DNA of 39,115 nucleotides from the NCBI GenBank assembly GCA_017514345.1, contig JAFWKC010000083.1, positions 1 to 39,115 of the forward strand. The letters run 5' to 3'. Position numbers and translations under genes: made by a program. A model generated the notes under the pieces. The model saw nothing but the letters and a program-made list of their open reading frames with translations. It did not search any database and had not been told where the DNA came from. Of the stretch, positions 6,251 through 15,762 are shown piece after piece. Position 1 is the first letter of the stretch. Each line of letters opens with the position of its first letter. The stretch comes from Eubacterium sp. Lineage in GTDB: Bacteria; Bacillota; Clostridia; Oscillospirales; Acutalibacteraceae.

Positions 6251-8533
6251 TTTTGTATTCTCCTTTTGTTCAATAATATAATCGCTTAAATCAAGCGTTA
6301 GCTTGCTTTTCCGTTTTCCCCTTTTCGTGTCTGACGGGTTAAATAAATTCAGCCTGAGCGCGTTTGATACAACGCAAAAGCTCGAAATACTCATCGCCGC
6401 CGCACCGAACATAGGACTGAGCGTCCAGCCCGTAATCGGGATAAAGGCACCTGCCGCAAGCGGAATACCAATAATATTATAAATAAACGCCCAAAATAGG
6501 TTTTCGCGTATATTGGTAAGCACTGCTCTGCTGAGTCGAATTGCGGCGGGTACATCTGACAAATGGCTGTTCATAAGCACAACGTCAGCCGCGTCAACAG
6601 CGATATCGGCGCCTGCATTAATAGCTATTCCCGTATCGGCACGCGTAAGTGCAGGTGCGTCGTTAATTCCGTCGCCGACCATAGCAACCCTGCCGTACTT
6701 AGAAAGCGAGGCGACAACGCGTTCCTTTTCGTCGGGCATAACCTCGGATATCACGGCGTCAACGGCTATGCTATTTCCTATCGCGTCAGCCGTACACTTG
6801 TTATCGCCAGTTAGCATAACGACCTTAATTCCCATATCGCGAAGCTGTTTTACTGCGCTTTTGCTGTCGCTCTTGACGACGTCGGCAACTGCGATTATTC
6901 CGAGTACGCTTTTATCATAAGCGAAGAACAGCGGTGTTTTGCCCTCGCTTGCAAGACGCTCTGCGCTTTCGCTTAGTTTGTCGCCGATTTCGTATTCTGA
7001 AGAAATATATTTCCTGCTTCCGCCTACGACCTTCTTTCCGTCGAGCGAAGCTGTAAGTCCTTTTCCAAAAAGTGCCTTGAAGGAGTCAGCATCAATAACT
7101 TCAATGCCATTTTCTTGCGCATAATCGGTTATCGCGCGTGCAAGCGGATGCTCGCTTTTTGCTTCAAGCGAAGCTGCAAGCGTAACAAGCCGCGTTTTGT
7201 CAACGTCGTCAGCAGGGATAATATCAGTTACACGCGGCTTACCCTCGGTAATCGTTCCCGTCTTGTCGAGTGCTACGATTTCAGTTCTGCCTGCTTCCTC
7301 AAGCGAGGCGGCAGTTTTAAACAGTATACCGTTTTTTGCGCCTTTGCCGCTGCCGACCATTACCGCAACGGGAGTTGCAAGCCCGAGCGCGCACGGACAG
7401 CTGATTACAAGCACGGAAATTCCGCGCGACAGCGCAAATGAAAACTCCTTGCCGACAATCAGCCAGACGGCAAACGTGACAAGCGCAATCGCAATTACAA
7501 CGGGCACGAATACGCCCGAAACCCTGTCGGCAAGCTTTGCTATCGGCGCTTTTGTCGCCGACGCTTCAGTAACGGTCTTGATAATCTGTGACAGCGTCGT
7601 GTTTTCGCCTACGCGTGTTGCACGGCACTTAATAAAACCGTTAGTATTTATCGTGGCGCACGAAACGGAGTCGCCCTCAGTTTTGTCAACGGGAATGCTT
7701 TCGCCAGTCAGCACGGATTCGTCGACAGCCGTTTCGCCCTCAATAATCACGCCGTCAACGGGAATGCTCTCGCCTGGACGAACGACAAATATATCGCCGA
7801 CACTCACGTCATCAGTAACGACGGTAAGCTCTTTTCCGTCCTTTATTACCGTTGCAGTTTTCGGCGCAAGGCTTACAAGCCCTCTGAGCGCGTCAGTCGT
7901 TCTTCCCTTTGAATAGCTTTCGAGCAGCTTGCCTACGGTAATCAGTACAAGAATCATCGCCGCCGATTCAAAGTAAAGGTGATGCTCTCCTGCCGCTTTG
8001 CCGAACGCAAAAAGCACGGCGGTGCTGTAAACGAACGACGCTCCCGAGCCGAGCGCAACGAGCGTATCCATATTCGGCGCGCCGTGAATTACGCCCTTGA
8101 AACCGTTTATGAAAAACTTACGGTTAATAATCATTACCGAAAGCGCTATAACCATTTCAAAAACGCCGAGCGCAAAATGGTTATCCGCTAAAAAAGGCGG
8201 CAGATACCAGCCCCACATCATATGCCCCATTGACGCGTACATAAGCGGCAAAAGGAACAGCGCGGATAGTATAAGCCTGTATTTAATTTTTGGTGTTTCG
8301 GTATCCTTGAGCAAGTCGCGCGCACTGCTGTCGTCGCTTTTTATCGAAGCGCCGTAGCCCGCCGCAGTAACGGCGTTTATAATCTCGTCAGGCTTTGCCC
8401 TTCCCTCGACGCTCATCGAATTAGTCAGCAGATTAACGCTGCACATATCAACGCCGTCGAGTGAGGAAACTGCCTTTTCGACTCTTGCAGAGCAAGCCGC
8501 GCAGCTCATTCCCGTTACGTTATACTGAGTCAT
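6041..8533 (-). CDS. copA: Copper-translocating P-type ATPase with C-terminal CopZ-like domain
   Basis: An 830-residue P1B-type ATPase that exports Cu(I) across the cytoplasmic membrane using ATP. An N-terminal heavy-metal domain carries GMSCAAC (C11, C14). The membrane core has the transport motif CPC (C379-P380-C381), and the phosphorylated aspartate is D423 in [15 protein letters not shown] marks the hinge of the P domain. A normal CopA ends near LRLNLFN; this one continues through a basic linker into a second metal-binding domain at residues 762-830 with GMMCPHC (C773, C776), resembling the chaperone CopZ. The linker DNA encodes a Shine-Dalgarno and ATG for that domain. The ATG at 8533 follows AAGGGG with 13 bp to the upstream gene's stop, suggesting an operon. 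Confidence 0.95.
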   Translation of the reverse strand: MTQYNVTGMSCAACSARVEKAVSSLDGVDMCSVNLLTNSMSVEGRAKPDEIINAVTAAGYGASIKSDDSSARDLLKDTETPKIKYRLILSALFLLPLMYASMGHMMWGWYLPPFLADNHFALGVFEMVIALSVMIINRKFFINGFKGVIHGAPNMDTLVALGSGASFVYSTAVLFAFGKAAGEHHLYFESAAMILVLITVGKLLESYSKGRTTDALRGLVSLAPKTATVIKDGKELTVVTDDVSVGDIFVVRPGESIPVDGVIIEGETAVDESVLTGESIPVDKTEGDSVSCATINTNGFIKCRATRVGENTTLSQIIKTVTEASATKAPIAKLADRVSGVFVPVVIAIALVTFAVWLIVGKEFSFALSRGISVLVISCPCALGLATPVAVMVGSGKGAKNGILFKTAASLEEAGRTEIVALDKTGTITEGKPRVTDIIPADDVDKTRLVTLAASLEAKSEHPLARAITDYAQENGIEVIDADSFKALFGKGLTASLDGKKVVGGSRKYISSEYEIGDKLSESAERLASEGKTPLFFAYDKSVLGIIAVADVVKSDSKSAVKQLRDMGIKVVMLTGDNKCTADAIGNSIAVDAVISEVMPDEKERVVASLSKYGRVAMVGDGINDAPALTRADTGIAINAGADIAVDAADVVLMNSHLSDVPAAIRLSRAVLTNIRENLFWAFIYNIIGIPLAAGAFIPITGWTLSPMFGAAAMSISSFCVVSNALRLNLFNPSDTKRGKRKSKLTLDLSDYIIEQKENTKMTKTVKIEGMMCPHCEAAVKKAFEELEQVEAADVSHEKGTAVLTLNADLDNDTIKNTVEAKDYTFVSAE
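6260..6267 (-). promoter_or_regulatory. Internal ribosome binding site within copA
   Basis: AAAAGGAG on the minus strand, spaced nine bases from an in-frame ATG at the boundary of the C-terminal metal-binding domain. Confidence 0.6.
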
Positions 8534-8546
8534 ATATTCCCCTTTT

Positions 8547-9071
8547 TCATTTCAGCATTTTGTCTACCCTGCTTTTATATTTAACGTAATACAGCTTTGT
8601 AAGCCTTGGAAAAAGCAATTCGTAAAACACGAATACGAAGTTAAATCCAAAGATAAGAAGCGGTATTCCAAGCTTGCCGAGCTCGTTATCAAACGGAATG
8701 TGAAAAACGTATATCAGCATAAGCTGCGACAAGCCGATTGAAGCATTATACAGCAAGAATTTCAAAACGTACGACAGCCATTTTGCAGGCTTGTTCAGAT
8801 AATCTCTTATAATTGTATAGTAGCCGAAAAAGAAAACGTACGTCAGCACGCACTCCTTGTCAGGAAGAAAAAGTATGCCGATTATGCTTGAAGCGATATA
8901 CGACAAAACGCAGTATTTTACGCCTGCGCTCTCCTTCAGAATTATCATCACAAGTCCGCAAAACAGCGGCGCGCTGTAGCACAGCACCCACATCGTGCTG
9001 CCCAAAAACAGCAGTACAAGCTGTAGCGCGGCAAACATTCCCGAAAAGGCAACAGCCTTTGAAGAATTCAT
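8547..9071 (-). CDS. Hypothetical polytopic membrane protein upstream of copA
   Basis: A 174-residue hydrophobic protein with about five transmembrane segments (roughly 8-27, 30-46, 52-68, 75-90, 105-123 and 135-155; exact number uncertain). The N-terminus [20 protein letters not shown] and the segment [18 protein letters not shown] resemble conserved Clostridia membrane proteins with an S-component-like look. No metal-binding motif that would tie it to copper is obvious. It precedes copA by 13 bp on the same strand and so is probably co-transcribed. The start at 9071 follows GGAGGT with good spacing. I do not assign a function. Confidence 0.75.
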   Translation of the reverse strand: MNSSKAVAFSGMFAALQLVLLFLGSTMWVLCYSAPLFCGLVMIILKESAGVKYCVLSYIASSIIGILFLPDKECVLTYVFFFGYYTIIRDYLNKPAKWLSYVLKFLLYNASIGLSQLMLIYVFHIPFDNELGKLGIPLLIFGFNFVFVFYELLFPRLTKLYYVKYKSRVDKMLK

Positions 9072-9124
9072 TTTTACCTCCGAAAACGGATAAAATATCA
9101 GTTGTTATTACTATAATATAATAG

Positions 9125-9137
9125 CACAAAATTTGTG
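9125..9137. promoter_or_regulatory. 13-bp palindrome in the divergent intergenic region
   Basis: CACAAA-A-TTTGTG is a perfect dyad about 55 bp upstream of the membrane protein and copA operon and about 120 bp upstream of the lipoprotein start. It does not match the CopY box TACANNTGTA. It could be an operator, but no regulator is encoded nearby. Confidence 0.3.
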
Positions 9138-9186
9138 AATTTTATGAATTAATCGTTAATTATTTGTTCTTTTTATATTATGTCTA

Positions 9187-9215
9187 TTTACTTTTCTATA
9201 AAAAGAATATATAAT
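9187..9215 (+). promoter_or_regulatory. Promoter for the lipoprotein gene
   Basis: TTTACT (9187-9192), a 17-bp spacer, and a perfect TATAAT (9210-9215), about 45 bp upstream of the TTG start. Confidence 0.65.
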
Positions 9216-9258
9216 TAGCTTGTTAATTTACGAACAATTTTTCTGCGAGGTGTTTAAC

Positions 9259-10287
9259 TTGAAAAAAAGCATAGCGGTTATGTTAATACTGTCATTGCTG
9301 TTTACTATTTCCTTAGTCGGCTGTAAATCAAACGGCTCAAACAAGGAAAACGACAAAACCTCAGAGCAGGGACTCGAGGCTGCCGATAACGAATTCGGTC
9401 TTGAAACCGTAGACGTTACTGACGAAAACGGCGAGGTTGTTACGGACAAGAACGGAAACCCTGTTACAACCGAGGTTGCAGTTGAATACTCAACGGACAA
9501 AAACGGCAACACCATCGCAAAGGTACTTGACAAAAACGGCGAGGTTGTCACAGATAAAAAGGGCAAAGAGGTTACTATTAAGTACAAGACCTCAACTACA
9601 GCAAAGTCCAAAAAGAAAACCACAACCGACAAAGCTGACGCGCCCGACAAAAAGGCAACGGACAAAAGCACAAAGGCGACCACAGTTCCCACAAAGGGCA
9701 ACGAAGGCACAACGGCAAAGGAAATCACAACGCTTCCTATCGACAAGGACAAGGTTCCTACGATTAAAGAGGCTAAAAACTCAAGCGAAAAGAAAGCTGT
9801 AACGTTCTCTGAAAGCGACCAGCAGATAGTAAAGGAAATGCTCGAGGTTCCCGAGCTCTATAACGGCAGCTATGATAACGCAAAAGGCGTACCGATTAAT
9901 ATTGCGGCGCACGCGGCGCTATGGATGGCTCAGCGCAAGGGAATGAACACAAAATCCTACGCTTCGGGTACTATCGTGCTTGACTTGTTCAAGTATTTTG
10001 CACAGACGGTCGTTAACTTCAAAAACCAGGTTAACAGCGACTCGGATAACGACAATCTTGTTTACAACGCAAATAACGATTCCTTTACTATTTCGGGCTT
10101 TGAGAGCAAGACTCACACAGTTACAATTGAAAAAATCGAGTACCTCGGCAATAACAACTACTACCTTGTATCGGGTAAGGTCGATTACGTCAAGGGCAGC
10201 GGCAAGAAAAACGTTTACGCAATTATCCAGAAAAACAAGCTTGACGCAACGCTCGGCTTCAGCATTAAGGCACTCGAATGGAGTTAA
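9259..10287 (+). CDS. Thr/Lys-rich lipoprotein of unknown function
   Basis: I place the start at TTG 9259, seven bases after GAGGTG (9246-9251); the upstream in-frame ATG at 9220 lacks a ribosome binding site and would bury the signal peptide. The resulting 342-residue protein begins KKSIAVMLILSLLFTISLVGC, a lipoprotein signal whose lipobox LVGC predicts lipidation on Cys about 22. A repeat pair follows (VTDENGEVVTDKNGNPVTTE and a close copy beginning DKNGEVVTDKKG). Then comes a Lys/Thr/Ala linker (about 110-175) typical of wall-spanning spacers. A globular C-terminal domain (about 185-342) is not recognised. It is exported and anchored outside the membrane. A strong terminator follows. Confidence 0.85.
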   Translation: MKKSIAVMLILSLLFTISLVGCKSNGSNKENDKTSEQGLEAADNEFGLETVDVTDENGEVVTDKNGNPVTTEVAVEYSTDKNGNTIAKVLDKNGEVVTDKKGKEVTIKYKTSTTAKSKKKTTTDKADAPDKKATDKSTKATTVPTKGNEGTTAKEITTLPIDKDKVPTIKEAKNSSEKKAVTFSESDQQIVKEMLEVPELYNGSYDNAKGVPINIAAHAALWMAQRKGMNTKSYASGTIVLDLFKYFAQTVVNFKNQVNSDSDNDNLVYNANNDSFTISGFESKTHTVTIEKIEYLGNNNYYLVSGKVDYVKGSGKKNVYAIIQKNKLDATLGFSIKALEWS

Positions 10288-10297
10288 TAATTCACCA

Positions 10298-10330
10298 GCA
10301 ACCTTGTAGCATATACAAGGTTGCTTTTTT
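10298..10330 (+). terminator. Terminator of the lipoprotein gene
   Basis: GCAACCTTGTA, loop GCATA, TACAAGGTTGC and six T: an 11-bp perfect stem. Confidence 0.92.
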
Positions 10331-10353
10331 GTAGCATTTATAGCTTTTGATTA

Positions 10354-10381
10354 TTGATATTTATTTAAAATAATGTATAAT
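10354..10381 (+). promoter_or_regulatory. Promoter for the subtilase gene
   Basis: TTGATA (10354-10359), 16-bp spacer, TATAAT (10376-10381), about 33 bp upstream of the GTG start. Confidence 0.7.
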
Positions 10382-10414
10382 AAAGATGTAAATATTTTTG
10401 TAAGGAGTGATTTT

Positions 10415-13400
10415 GTGAAAGCATACGCAAAAAAGGCAATAGCCTTGTTCATATCAGTCGTTATGATAATTACAGCGCTGATTATGCCGAACACCGTTTT
10501 TGCCGCAAAAAGCACAAAAAAGAACTACGTTGACGGCGAGGTTATTGCCGTACTTCAAAACAGCGCGACGAGCAAATACACTACTGCTTCGAGCGCAAAA
10601 AGCGCATACGGCTCAAAGTACAGCCTTGATGACTCGTATACCTTCGGCGACTCCGAAAACGGCGTGAAGGTTGCTGTTCTGAAATCAGGCTCGCTTACTA
10701 CAAAGCAGATGATTAAGAATTTAAAAAGCAATCCAGCCGTTAAATATGCTTTGCCGAACTACAAGGTAAAGGCAACGTCAATCACAAACGACACGTACAG
10801 CGACTATCAATGGGCGCTCAGCAACACGGGTCAAAACGGCGGAACGCCAAACCTTGACACCAATCCCGAAACGCTCTGGGACAACGCTAAGTCGTCAAAG
10901 GAGGAGCAGGTTGTCGCTATTGTTGACACAGGTATTGACCCCGAGCATCCTGAACTGAAGGACAAGCTTTGGAGCAATCCTTACGGCAAAAAGCTCCTCG
11001 GCAAGCACGGGCTTGACTTCACCAACACTATCGACGACGGCACGCCGTTTGACGATAACGGCCACGGAACTCACTGTGCAGGCATTATTGCCGCGCAGGC
11101 AGACAACAATCAGGGCGTCAGCGGAATTAACAAAGCTAACGTAAAAATTATGGCGCTCAAATTCCTTGATGAGAGCGGAAGTGGCAGCACCGCAGACGCG
11201 CTTGCAGCATACGAATACATTCAAAGAGCAGTTGAGCTTGGAACTAACGTTGTCGCTTGTAACAATTCGTGGGGCGGCTTAGGCGACGAAAATGAGCGCA
11301 TGCTGTTTGACAGCATTTATGATGAGCTTGGTAAGCTCGGCGTTATTTCGTTTGTCGCAGCAGGAAACGAAAGCTCAAATCTTGATGAAACTGTTTATGA
11401 TTTCTTCGACGATGAAACGTATTGCGCTCTTCCCGCGTGCTGTAACAGCGAATACTGCATTACTGTTGCAGCCTCTAACGAAAAGGACGAGCTTGCTGAT
11501 TTTTCAAATTTCAGCACCCAGTACGTTGACGTTGCTGCTCCAGGCGCAAACATTCTGTCAACCGTATCCTACGACTGCTTTAATCCGACAGTTTATTCAC
11601 AGGCGCAAAAGGACCAGCTTTGCGCTGAATACCAGGACTATAACGCTGCAATCGACGACACAAGCTTCGGTTATCCGAAAAAGGTTGAAATCAAATCAGA
11701 GGATTACAGCGAAGGCACAAAAACGGAAATCAGTCAGGATGTAGGCTTTGGTCTTGACAGTCAGTCCCTGAAGATAAAATTTAACGACATCACCGAGTCT
11801 GAAGATGAAAATGATGACGATGAGGACGGAGTAAAGTATTACGCTTTTGAAATGCCCTTCACTCTTGATGATGCGGATAAGAACTATTCAGTCAGCATTA
11901 TGGGCAAATTAAGCGCAAACGCCAGCTGTTACGTATACGACGTTCCTGCGTCAAAAAGCGTTAAAAGCATTTTAGATAAAGAATCTTCAATTTATCTTTG
12001 GGGAACGAAAATAGATAATTTCTGGGAACACAAATATTACGATATTGATATGGAGGAGGTTTCAGATTCAGAGGATTACACGAAGGCTAAGGACAGAAAG
12101 CTTGTATTCCTCGTTGAGGTTGCCGAAGCAGGCGCACAGTTTACCATCGACGACCTTGCTATAAGCTCACAGGACGCTGACAAATCATCCTTTGGCAAGT
12201 ATGATTTTTACTGCGGAACCTCTATGGCAACTCCGTACGCGACGGGAGCTGCGGCGCTGATAAAGAACGCCGACAGCACTGCTACCGCCGAGGATATTAT
12301 CAATATCATCAAAAACGCAGGCAGACACTCAGATAATCTTGAGGATAAGACAGAAACCGCAAAGGTGCTTTCTCTTGATAACGTCAACGCCGTTCCCCCG
12401 CTGATTACAAACGTCAGCTACAACAAGAACGGCGACGTCGAAATACAAGGCTCGTTCAGAGAAATAAGCAGCGTAATGATTAACGGCGAAGAGGTTAATC
12501 CAAAGAGCATTACAAACAGCCTGATTACCGTTCGCGATAATAATTACAGCACAAAAAGGCTTGACGTTACCGTAAGCAATCCTACGGGCGACGATTTCTT
12601 CTTTACAATGCTGTCGAAAAAGCCGAGCTATGCTACCGTTTCTGTTAACAAGGTTCCCGACGTTCTTGACGGCTTTGCTGTTCCGACGCGCGACAAGGCG
12701 TATTTTGTAAGCGGTCAGGGCGAAATCGGTTACGCTTCGTACAACGCTTCTAATAACCAGTACAGCTACAAGGATGTTGCTAAGCTTGATGTCAAGAAAA
12801 TATTCAGCGACAGCAACAGCTATAACGTTACGGGCGCAGTTCTGCTCGGAAACAAAATGTACGTTACCGTGCTTTCGGTAATCAAATCAGAATTTACAGA
12901 TAAAATACTCGGTTACAATTCTGCGATAGGCTGTGTTGATTTGATTAACAAAACCACAACGTATCTGGCTGAACTGCCCGAAGAAATTGCTATGGGCTCG
13001 TCGCTTGCGCTTTATAACAACGAGATATATCTTCTCGGCGGCTACAGCATTGACACAAACGAGTTCCTTTCGGACGTTTACAAATTCAACGCGTCAAACA
13101 ATTCCTTTGCAAAAACGAGCTACGCTCTCCCAGAAGGCAGAGCCTTTACAAGCTTTATTCAGTACAACGACAAGCTTGTCGGCGTCGGCGGAGCAAACGA
13201 ATACTATATGGCGCCAGATATTATATCCTTCGACGGCAGCAGCTGGACGACGTTCCCGCAAATCTTTGACAGCGATGATTCCGTTTCGTATTACATTGGA
13301 AGCTACAATTCGCTTCAAATCTATCCTGCTAATCTCGGTTACGGCGAAAACGGCATATTTGTATGCGGCTCGTTTATATATGATATAGGCGATACTTATA

Positions 13401-14125
13401 TCATCAACCCCGACAGCAGAAGCGTTACGGCTGTCAACGCTTGTGTAAGGAAATCGTTTGAGGACAATCAGGTTATCGGCACAACCGTTCAGGGCTCGTT
13501 TATCGGCTTTGAGGTTCAGCAAAAGGAGGAAAGCAGCGAAGTATCCGTCGGCATACGTTCGTTAAACGCAGCAAAGAGCAGCACCACCTATGCAAGCACT
13601 TCAAACAGCCAGCCTACTGCGTTTGCTATTAAGCTCAACAACAGATACGACCGACTTGCAACAGGTCATATTCTTTCAGAAACTCCTGCTACGGCGGCGA
13701 CCTACACCTCAAAAGGAAACAACGCATATTACTACTGCTCAATCTGCGGAAAGTATTTCAGCGACGCACAGGCGACAAAGGAAACTACGCCCGAAGCAGA
13801 AGTACTTGCAGTTCTTCCAAAGAAGGCAAACACGCTGAAGGTAAAAGCGAAAAAGCCGACTGTTAAGTATGCAAAGCTGAGAAAGAAGAAGCAGACTATC
13901 GCAAGGAAAAAAGCCCTTACCGTTTCAAATGCAAAGGGTACTGTGAGCTACAAAAAGACAAAAGGAAACAAGAGCATTACCGTCAATAAAAAGAACGGTA
14001 AAATCACCGTTAAGAAAGGTCTGAAGAAGGGCTCATACAAGGTTAAAATCAAGGTTACTGCCGCAGGCAACACCGAATACAAGTCCGCTTCAAAAACAGT
14101 AACCGTAACAGTCAGAATTAAATAA
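10415..14125 (+). CDS. Large secreted subtilisin-family (S8) serine protease
   Basis: The start is GTG at 10415, seven bases after AAGGAG (10402-10407), giving 1236 residues with signal peptide KAYAKKAIALFISVVMIITA and a likely cleavage after VFA. A prodomain (about 35-120) precedes the S8 domain: Asp171 in VDTGIDPEHPEL, His217 in HGTHCAG, oxyanion Asn318 in AAGNESS, and Ser603 in GTSMATP. About 210 residues are inserted between AAPGANILS (near 373) and the serine motif, with a jelly-roll-like look. After the protease come beta-propeller or kelch-like blocks (about 750-1060; LLGGYSIDTNEFLSDVYKFN and similar), then a CSICGKYFSDA repeat and a Lys-rich Ig-like tail at the C-terminus. No LPXTG motif is visible, so surface retention, if any, would be by the basic tail. 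Substrate unknown. Confidence 0.93.
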   Translation: MKAYAKKAIALFISVVMIITALIMPNTVFAAKSTKKNYVDGEVIAVLQNSATSKYTTASSAKSAYGSKYSLDDSYTFGDSENGVKVAVLKSGSLTTKQMIKNLKSNPAVKYALPNYKVKATSITNDTYSDYQWALSNTGQNGGTPNLDTNPETLWDNAKSSKEEQVVAIVDTGIDPEHPELKDKLWSNPYGKKLLGKHGLDFTNTIDDGTPFDDNGHGTHCAGIIAAQADNNQGVSGINKANVKIMALKFLDESGSGSTADALAAYEYIQRAVELGTNVVACNNSWGGLGDENERMLFDSIYDELGKLGVISFVAAGNESSNLDETVYDFFDDETYCALPACCNSEYCITVAASNEKDELADFSNFSTQYVDVAAPGANILSTVSYDCFNPTVYSQAQKDQLCAEYQDYNAAIDDTSFGYPKKVEIKSEDYSEGTKTEISQDVGFGLDSQSLKIKFNDITESEDENDDDEDGVKYYAFEMPFTLDDADKNYSVSIMGKLSANASCYVYDVPASKSVKSILDKESSIYLWGTKIDNFWEHKYYDIDMEEVSDSEDYTKAKDRKLVFLVEVAEAGAQFTIDDLAISSQDADKSSFGKYDFYCGTSMATPYATGAAALIKNADSTATAEDIINIIKNAGRHSDNLEDKTETAKVLSLDNVNAVPPLITNVSYNKNGDVEIQGSFREISSVMINGEEVNPKSITNSLITVRDNNYSTKRLDVTVSNPTGDDFFFTMLSKKPSYATVSVNKVPDVLDGFAVPTRDKAYFVSGQGEIGYASYNASNNQYSYKDVAKLDVKKIFSDSNSYNVTGAVLLGNKMYVTVLSVIKSEFTDKILGYNSAIGCVDLINKTTTYLAELPEEIAMGSSLALYNNEIYLLGGYSIDTNEFLSDVYKFNASNNSFAKTSYALPEGRAFTSFIQYNDKLVGVGGANEYYMAPDIISFDGSSWTTFPQIFDSDDSVSYYIGSYNSLQIYPANLGYGENGIFVCGSFIYDIGDTYIINPDSRSVTAVNACVRKSFEDNQVIGTTVQGSFIGFEVQQKEESSEVSVGIRSLNAAKSSTTYASTSNSQPTAFAIKLNNRYDRLATGHILSETPATAATYTSKGNNAYYYCSICGKYFSDAQATKETTPEAEVLAVLPKKANTLKVKAKKPTVKYAKLRKKKQTIARKKALTVSNAKGTVSYKKTKGNKSITVNKKNGKITVKKGLKKGSYKVKIKVTAAGNTEYKSASKTVTVTVRIK

Positions 14126-14134
14126 TACGCAAAA

Positions 14135-14163
14135 AATAACAGGTGGTTTGTCCACCTGTTATT
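14135..14163. terminator. Bidirectional terminator between subtilase and hisF
   Basis: AATAACAGGTGG and CCACCTGTTATT are perfect 12-bp arms. The hairpin ends one base before the hisF stop codon, so it serves the two convergent genes. Confidence 0.85.
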
Positions 14164-14922
14164 TTATAATCTTACTGAAATGCCATTGTCACGCAAATAT
14201 TTTTTCAGCTCGGGAATTGGAAGCTCGCCGAAATGGAACAGGCTCGCCGCAAGCACGGCGTCGGCTTTGCCCTCGGTCAGAACGTCTGTAAAATGCTCTG
14301 CCTTGCCTGCGCCGCCCGACGCGATAACGGGTATTCCCACGTTTTCGCTGACCGCCTTTGTAAGCGGGATATCGTACCCCGTTTTCTGGCCGTCCTGATC
14401 CATAGAGGTCAACAGGATTTCGCCTGCTCCCCTGCTCTCGGCTTCGATTGCCCACTTAACTGCGTCAATGCCCGTCGGCACCCTGCCGCCGTTGAGGTAA
14501 ACCTCAAACGTACCGTCATCGCGGCGCTTTGCGTCAATAGCGCATACAACGCATTGTGAGCCGAATTTGTACGCGGCTTCGTTAATAAGCTGAGGATTTC
14601 GCACGGCGGCTGAATTGACAGAAATTTTGTCTGCGCCTGCGCGGAGTATCTCCTTAAAATCGTCAGTCGTGGTAATACCGCCGCCGACGGTGAACGGAAT
14701 AAAAACGCAGTCGGCAACGCGCTCAACGATATCGAGCATCGTTCCCCTGCCCTCGTGTGACGCCATAATATCGAGCAGAACAAGCTCGTCTGCGCCCTGC
14801 TTATCATAAATTTTCGCGCACTCAACGGGGTCGCCTGCATCGCGTATATCAACAAAGGAAACGCCCTTTACAACTCTGCCGTTTTTCACATCAAGGCAGG
14901 GTATAATTCTTTTTGCATACAT
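14164..14922 (-). CDS. hisF: Imidazole glycerol phosphate synthase, cyclase subunit HisF
   Basis: This subunit takes ammonia from HisH and converts PRFAR to imidazole glycerol phosphate and AICAR, linking histidine and purine synthesis. The 252-residue protein has the (beta-alpha)8 barrel with both catalytic aspartates, D11 in [14 protein letters not shown] and D130 in CAIDAKRR, and phosphate-binding glycines in FTVGGGI and IASGGAG. Length is normal. It starts three bases after the hisH stop, so the two are translated together. No other histidine gene is present in the window, so the rest of the pathway must be elsewhere or absent. Confidence 0.97.
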   Translation of the reverse strand: MYAKRIIPCLDVKNGRVVKGVSFVDIRDAGDPVECAKIYDKQGADELVLLDIMASHEGRGTMLDIVERVADCVFIPFTVGGGITTTDDFKEILRAGADKISVNSAAVRNPQLINEAAYKFGSQCVVCAIDAKRRDDGTFEVYLNGGRVPTGIDAVKWAIEAESRGAGEILLTSMDQDGQKTGYDIPLTKAVSENVGIPVIASGGAGKAEHFTDVLTEGKADAVLAASLFHFGELPIPELKKYLRDNGISVRL

Positions 14923-14925
14923 AAA

Positions 14926-15534
14926 TTAATCCTCCCTGATAAAGTTTGTAAGCAGTCTGAGTCCAGCCTCGCCGCTTTTTTCGGGGTGAAACTGAGTTGC
15001 CGCAACCTTGCCGCGCTGAACGGCACATTGAATAGACGTGCCGTATTCGGTAACAGCCGCAACCTCTCCGTCGTTTGCGTTACCAAGATAGTAGGAATGA
15101 ACGAAGTAGAAATACGTACCGTCGTCAATGCCTTCAAAAATACCGTCCTTCTGTTTTAGCTCAACGGAATTCCAGCCCATATGCGGAACCTTAAGTCCCC
15201 TGTCCTTTGGTATAAGGCTGATACTGCCGTCAAATATTCCGAGGCCCTGAGCGTTCGGGCTTTCATCGCTTTTGGCAAAGAGCAGCTGAAGTCCGAGGCA
15301 AATACCAAGAAACGGTCTGTCGCCGTTTGCCGCACGCTTGATTGTGTCCTCAAGTCCGCGCTCTCTGATTGAATCCATAGCGTCGCCGAAGGAGCCAACG
15401 CCCGGCAGGATAACGTGAGTTGCGCTGTCAATAACTGCGCTGTCGCTTGTTATAACGCTCTCACAGCCGAGAAAATCGAGCGCTTTTTTCACGCTTTGCA
15501 GATTACCTGCGCCATAATCTATAATTGCAATCAT
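14926..15534 (-). CDS. hisH: Imidazole glycerol phosphate synthase, glutaminase subunit HisH
   Basis: A class I glutamine amidotransferase of 202 residues that supplies ammonia to HisF. The triad is visible: Cys79 in FLGICLGLQLLF, His183 and Glu185 in QFHPEKSG. The ILPGVGSFGDAM oxyanion-strand motif is present. The ATG follows GGAG (rc of CTCC at about 15541-15544). It is the first gene of a two-gene hisHF unit, transcribed divergently from tRNA-Ser from a promoter overlapping that of the tRNA. Confidence 0.97.
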   Translation of the reverse strand: MIAIIDYGAGNLQSVKKALDFLGCESVITSDSAVIDSATHVILPGVGSFGDAMDSIRERGLEDTIKRAANGDRPFLGICLGLQLLFAKSDESPNAQGLGIFDGSISLIPKDRGLKVPHMGWNSVELKQKDGIFEGIDDGTYFYFVHSYYLGNANDGEVAAVTEYGTSIQCAVQRGKVAATQFHPEKSGEAGLRLLTNFIRED

Positions 15535-15562
15535 AGTATTCTCCTAAAGAATTAATAAATAT

Positions 15563-15591
15563 ATAATAACATAAATATTAGTAATTGACAA
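15563..15591 (-). promoter_or_regulatory. Promoter for hisH-hisF
   Basis: On the minus strand, TTGTCA (15586-15591), 17-bp spacer, TATTAT (15563-15568). Its -35 box shares bases with the tRNA promoter's -35 box on the opposite strand. Confidence 0.65.
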
Positions 15592-15613
15592 ATATAATTT
15601 ATAATGGTAAAAT
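15585..15613 (+). promoter_or_regulatory. Promoter for tRNA-Ser
   Basis: Consensus TTGACA (15585-15590), 17-bp spacer, TAAAAT (15608-15613), placing the transcription start about 10 bases before the tRNA. Confidence 0.8.
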
Positions 15614-15629
15614 AAATGCCGTCATATAT

Positions 15630-15718
15630 GGAGACGTATCGAAGTGGTCATAACGGGGCGCACTCGAAATGCGTTAGCCTTAACGGGCTCGTGGGTTCGA
15701 ATCCCACCGTCTCCGCCA
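15630..15718 (+). tRNA. tRNA-Ser (anticodon CGA)
   Basis: Acceptor arms GGAGACG and CGTCTCC pair perfectly. Discriminator G and an encoded CCA follow (15715-15718). The anticodon stem-loop is GCGCA-CTCGAAA-TGCGT, so the anticodon is CGA, reading UCG. The long variable arm (TAGCC to GGGCTC region) is typical of class II serine tRNAs. The T arm is GTGGGTTCGAATCCCAC. Confidence 0.97.
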
Positions 15719-15725
15719 AAAAGTG

Positions 15726-15757
15726 CCAGGTACCCTTGTGGTGCCTGGTGATTTTTT
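15726..15757 (+). terminator. Terminator of tRNA-Ser
   Basis: CCAGGTACC, loop CTTGT, GGTGCCTGG (one T-G wobble), then TGATTTTTT. Confidence 0.88.
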
Positions 15758-15762
15758 ATTAT

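Noticed and set aside
7197..7916. 239-codon open frame on the strand opposite copA
   Set aside because: It is antisense to the conserved catalytic core of copA, Ser/Thr-rich as expected from reversed codon bias, with no initiation signal.
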